Below, piece after piece: positions 60,682-64,000 of a stretch of 64,000 nt of DNA; within the stretch, counting starts at the first letter, position 1; each line of letters opens with the position of its first letter. This DNA comes from Adiantum capillus-veneris. Its lineage: Eukaryota > Streptophyta > Polypodiopsida > Polypodiales > Pteridaceae. The stretch covers positions 92,037,747 through 92,101,746 of the forward strand of contig CM043954.1 of assembly GCA_014529385.2 (NCBI GenBank). Direction: 5' to 3'. Under the pieces are notes generated by a model. That model was not told where the DNA came from. It made no database searches and saw only the letters and a list, made by a program, of their open reading frames with translations. The translations under genes and the position numbers were made by a program.

Positions 60682-61467
60682 TCATTGGGTAGGCATGGTA
60701 TCCGTGGTGTCATCCAGGGAAAGATGAGCTAGACTTGGAAAAGTAAAGCTATCACTTGTGGGCTCAGATTGCATTGAGACCCCTGGCGAAACAACATATG
60801 GGAGATCGATGGGACTCACTGGGGGAGTCTCCATTTGTGATAGAGTGGGTTGTTTCCCTTTGCCCGTGTCTAAAAATTGCATAGGACCCGTCGAAGGTAT
60901 GTTTATTCCTCGATTTTGCCTCTCGGACTGGATAATCCTATGGATGACATTGCAGATCATGTGTTGTTCCTCTAGACTAGTGGCACTAGATGTGGATTGT
61001 ACAACTTCTAACCAACCCACATGGTATGTGTAGCCCATGTATAGGTCGGTCAAAGTCTCCATGTGTAGGTCATATTCCCAATTTTCATTGAGAAATACCC
61101 TGTCCAAACTTGGTGTACTAGAGGGTTTCCGTGAGGTGGATGCACTGTTGCTTCCCGTGTTTTGACTTTTAGTCACCGCTACCTTAGAGGCGACTTTGGA
61201 AGGTGGTAACTCGGTAGGGCCCTCATTAAATGAGGTAGGTAGAATGTCCACGTGGACACTCTGAGGGAGTGTGGGGTCTACAGGAGATGTGAATGGTGAT
61301 TCTACTTCCCCACCCCCTTCGTTTACTTCACTAGCCGTAGGTTCAGAGCGCGTAGCTCTACTAAAAGTTTCCATCAAACGGCTAAAAACACTAGTTCCAG
61401 GTTGTTGGGCCCAGCTAGGTACGGTTTCATTTGTTCCCCCGGGGCTTTGTGTAAGATGCTCTTCCAT
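60682..61467 (-). CDS. Tat-like element N-terminal ORF, unknown
   Basis: The first ORF after the leader opens ATG 61467 (MEEHLTQSPGGTNETV) and is 261 codons, rich in Ser, Thr and Pro. It has one ordered patch, YDLHMETLTDLYMGYTYHVG, then EEQHMICNVIHRIIQSERQN. It is in another frame from the gag core. It may be the N-terminal part of gag or the extra upstream ORF known from some Tat-lineage elements. Confidence 0.55.
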   Translation of the reverse strand: MEEHLTQSPGGTNETVPSWAQQPGTSVFSRLMETFSRATRSEPTASEVNEGGGEVESPFTSPVDPTLPQSVHVDILPTSFNEGPTELPPSKVASKVAVTKSQNTGSNSASTSRKPSSTPSLDRVFLNENWEYDLHMETLTDLYMGYTYHVGWLEVVQSTSSATSLEEQHMICNVIHRIIQSERQNRGINIPSTGPMQFLDTGKGKQPTLSQMETPPVSPIDLPYVVSPGVSMQSEPTSDSFTFPSLAHLSLDDTTDTMPTQ

Positions 61468-61678
61468 AATATCGTAGTCAGAGGAAGAGTCGCTAGTCGC
61501 TAGCCGCTATATTTGGGTCTTGGGCTGCACTACCTTGGGTCCCCGTCGAGGGCGTAGACCCTAGAGTGGAAGGATAGTGAGTACCCTCGTAAATCGAAGC
61601 ACTAGCTAGTTGTTCGGACTCTCGCACACGACCAGAGCGTAGATACATGTGCTTTGGGTGCCCTACAAGTGTCGGCAA

Positions 61679-62521
61679 GTACCCTCAAAGGTTACTTGCT
61701 TTGTTTTGTGGGTGTTTTGCACCCCGTTTTCTACTTGAGTTTTTCTTGTTTTTGATGTTTTTTGAATTTTTTTTTAATGTTTGATTTTTTTGATTGAAGT
61801 GTGTGATAGCTCGAAACGAGCTTATCACTTAAAGGGTCGATGTGTGCTTTACAGCACAATTTTTGGGCATCTGACGTTCCGTTGGTCCTCAAAAATCAAC
61901 CTTTAGCTACGTGTGAAGCTAAAATTCGTTTTTTTAAAAGGTGACTGAGGCCTAGGCCTGAGTGTGATTGGTCCTCAAAAATCAACCTTTAGCTACGTGT
62001 GAAGCTAAAATTCGTTTTTTTAAAAGGTGACTGAGGCCTAGGCCTGAGTGTGAGCTTGGGTTTGGGTCTGGGCTTGGGTTTGGGAGATATTCCCGATCCC
62101 GGTCCTTCCTTTAAATTTTTTATTTTTTTTATTTTTTTAACGATAAGGTCGCCGCGGCTTGCGCGAGAGCACACACACACTCTATCTACCTACTTCTAAC
62201 TAATATACCTACTCTTACACACTACACACTCTATTAACTCTCACTAATCTACTTCCTACTTACTGTACACAGAAAACTAACTACCTTAATACACAGAGAA
62301 TAAACACAGAACCTTTGAAATCTCTATTAACAAAGAAAACTAACTACCTTAATACACAGAGAATAAACACAGAACCTTTGAAAACTCCATTAACAAAAAA
62401 AACACACAGTATAACACCAAATCCCTCTTCTCAACACACACACACTCCTTCCCTACCTTTCCCATAATTGAAATTGCACCATGGAGAAGCACAGAGTGCT
62501 ACTCGAGCTTCATGTATGACA
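61679..62521. repeat. 5' leader of the Tat-like element with tandem repeats
   Basis: A unit of about 83 bp (TTGGTCCTCAAAAATCAACC...GGCCTAGGCCTGAGTGTGA) occurs twice in a row at about 61889-62052. A second unit of about 58 bp (AAAACTAACTACCTTAATAC...AACCTTTGAAA) occurs twice at about 62273-62382. No gene is seen. Such leaders lie between primer site and gag. Confidence 0.85.
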
Positions 62522-62540
62522 TTCCCCGGCAACGGCGCCA
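62522..62540 (-). other. Primer-binding site, Asp tRNA type
   Basis: The minus strand reads TGGCGCCGTTGCCGGGGAA four bases inside the LTR, the standard Athila/Tat primer sequence. Confidence 0.92.
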
Positions 62541-62544
62541 AAAA

Positions 62545-63157
62545 TGTGCGCGTATGTCGCACGTGTCAATGCAAGGAACTTGCCGATACACCGTGTGCGA
62601 GCCACAAATGGCTCTAAGCACACAACAAGCCTAAACTAGTAAGCTCAAAGAAGGCGATGGTGTGTCACTCACCGCTCTACGCTTGCTTCGTGGAGGATTC
62701 CTCACCGCGAAGAAGAAGGAGACGCCGCTACGCCGCGCTCAACCGCTTCACCGCCGTCGTGCCTTCGTAATGCTCGATCGCCCACACACTCCCTCTCTCT
62801 CCCTCTCTCACTCTCTCTCTCTCTTTCACACACACACAAAGAGATGAAGAAGAAGAAGAAGAAGGAGATGGAGCAAGAGCACTCTTCAATTGCACAAATG
62901 AGAGAATAAGTGAATTTTAGGTTTAGTTGACTTTTATATGAGCTCTCCCCATTCAGACTTGAGCGCCCATGCTTATCCAACTAATCCCTTGAATGTTCCA
63001 GTTAGAGTGCGCCTCTCATCGGCGATCACTCTTACCCTTTTCCTATTGGACCGACAAGCCCGGTACCTGACTCTACCAAATAAATAATACAATGTCTGCC
63101 GTAGGTTACAACATCCGTCGTAGGTGATAGGGTGTCCGTGAGCCGTGAGGGTTAACA
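62545..63157 (-). repeat. 5' LTR of the Tat-like element
   Basis: 613 bp, partner of 54255-54868. The short open frames within it recur in both LTRs and include a CT/CA simple repeat. Confidence 0.92.
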
Positions 63158-63517
63158 AACATACTCTTGTATGTTAACTTTCATGGTAGGCCAATAGAAA
63201 TATGTTTCAATTCCCTTTAAGGTAGACTGAATCCCTCTATGCCCCGCATACGGTGGAGCATGAGATTCATACATTACTTTCTCATGTAGTGAGTTAGTAA
63301 TGCATAGTCTATTGCCATAGAGAAGATAACCATCTTGTAAAGTAAATGGTTCTTCTTTCTTCCCTAATGCAAGGGCTGAAATCACATCTCTGAAATCGGG
63401 ATCAATAGCGTACTCATCTATCATTGAAGATAGATCATTGTGAGTTGCTATGGAAACCGCATTCACTCTCGGCCGTCTTGAGAGTGCATCAACTACTTGA
63501 TTATGCTTGCCAGCAAT
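63158..63517 (-). pseudogene. Gypsy integrase N-terminal and RNase H end remnant
   Basis: This continues the third gypsy copy beyond the Tat-like insertion: MKVNIQEYV, HRGIQSTLKGIETYFYWPT, DEYAIDPDFRDVISALAL and, at the far end, the DALSRRP-type close of RNase H. At 63517 it breaks off into unrelated sequence, so RT, gag and the 5' LTR of this copy are not in the window. Confidence 0.85.
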
Positions 63518-64000
63518 CAGGGATTTTAATTACGCGATGACGCATTTTGTTAAATGTTAATTATTGTTGTTATTATCACTATTTTTTTCATGTTAATAAC
63601 ATATCTACTGTCATGACTTGCGAAAACCAGTAGAAAACGTAGAACCGGCAGGGCAACCAACAATCCCGGCAGGCCCGGCGGGCTTATAAAGAAACCCGGC
63701 GGATCCGACGGGCAAAGCAAGAATCCTGCCGGTCTCGTCATGTACCCCCTCCATATTTGGCGGCTCTATATAACCCTGTAGTAGACATCACATCACATCA
63801 CCGTTTCTTCTAAATTTGGTCATCCTTTAAAATTTAGAAGAAAAACTAAAGGTAAAAAAATGAATAGTCTTTAAAAAAAATTAAAACTTAATGTAACTCT
63901 GATCATGGATCATTAGTTCTTTTTTGGACTGAACTGATTTTTGAAAGGAGGTAGAAAGGTGAATCTTTGCGTCGGTATCTCTACATTTGGGATGGACTAA
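63518..64000. other. Unassigned sequence with a promoter-like motif
   Basis: Repeats of CCGGC(G/A)GG and related words lie at about 63644-63735. A TATA-type motif, CTCTATATAACC, lies near 63763, and ACATCACATCACATCACC follows it. It could be the start of another LTR, but no partner is in view. Confidence 0.35.

Larger units (their letters stand above)
54255..63157 (-). mobile_element. Non-autonomous Tat/Athila-like LTR element with gag-protease only
   Basis: LTRs at 54255-54868 and 62545-63157 (614 and 613 bp, TGTGCGCG...GGTTAACA) enclose an Asp-tRNA type primer site (62522-62540), gag, zinc knuckles, a protease region and a polypurine tract (54869-54881). AACAT lies on both outer sides (54250-54254 and 63158-63162), a perfect target-site duplication in the gypsy integrase. 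No RT, RNase H or integrase is found between the protease and the 3' LTR, so it would need another element for replication. The Asp primer type is that of Athila/Tat gypsy elements. Confidence 0.9.

Overview
This window looks like repeat-rich nuclear DNA of a land plant. Evidence: spliced genes with GT-AG introns, plant-type Ty3/gypsy and Ty1/copia retroelements primed by initiator-Met and Asp tRNA sequences, a plant-style three-exon profilin gene, pentatricopeptide-repeat debris, and long CT/GA microsatellites. The divergent profilin and the very heavy retroelement load fit a fern or other non-angiosperm, but that lineage guess is an inference.

Layout. (1) 18-8570: a decayed but complete minus-strand chromodomain Ty3/gypsy element with 1.59-kb LTRs. 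(2) 8571-22733: overlapping wrecks: a copia-like LTR end, a truncated copia, two gypsy pol fragments in opposite orientation, and a long broken ORF upstream of a polypurine tract and LTR, itself split by a solo LTR with a clear TSD. (3) 22734-38906: a decayed copia element whose interior was split by an 11.8-kb DNA transposon (25184-37021). (4) 38907-46635: old copia and PPR remnants and the only clear host gene, profilin (43101-45302, minus). (5) 46636-63517: a nest of the same gypsy family (5' LTR plus gag; a second element in reverse; a solo LTR inside its LTR), with a 8.9-kb non-autonomous Tat/Athila-like gag-protease element (54255-63157, TSD AACAT) inserted in its integrase region. (6) 63518-64000: unassigned.

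The most interesting object is the DNA transposon. It has near-perfect inverted termini of about 31 bp and four intron-containing genes arranged +,-,+,-. The first encodes a transposase-like protein with Asp and Cys motifs. The third encodes, across five exons that join in frame, an N-terminal histone H3 domain with a canonical-looking MARTK tail and several centromeric-H3 (CENH3) features, then a Ulp1/SENP-type cysteine protease, an acidic linker, and an FCP1/NIF-type HAD phosphatase domain. I know of no described transposon protein with this architecture. The other two genes encode proteins I do not recognise. Between the divergent genes lie long microsatellites and four GC-rich palindromic modules of exactly 61 bp.

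In this copy the histone tail is separated from the histone fold by one in-frame stop next to a 41-bp tandem duplication, and the second unknown gene also carries one in-frame stop. This copy may therefore be inactive although recently functional. All other mobile elements in the window carry multiple stops or frameshifts.
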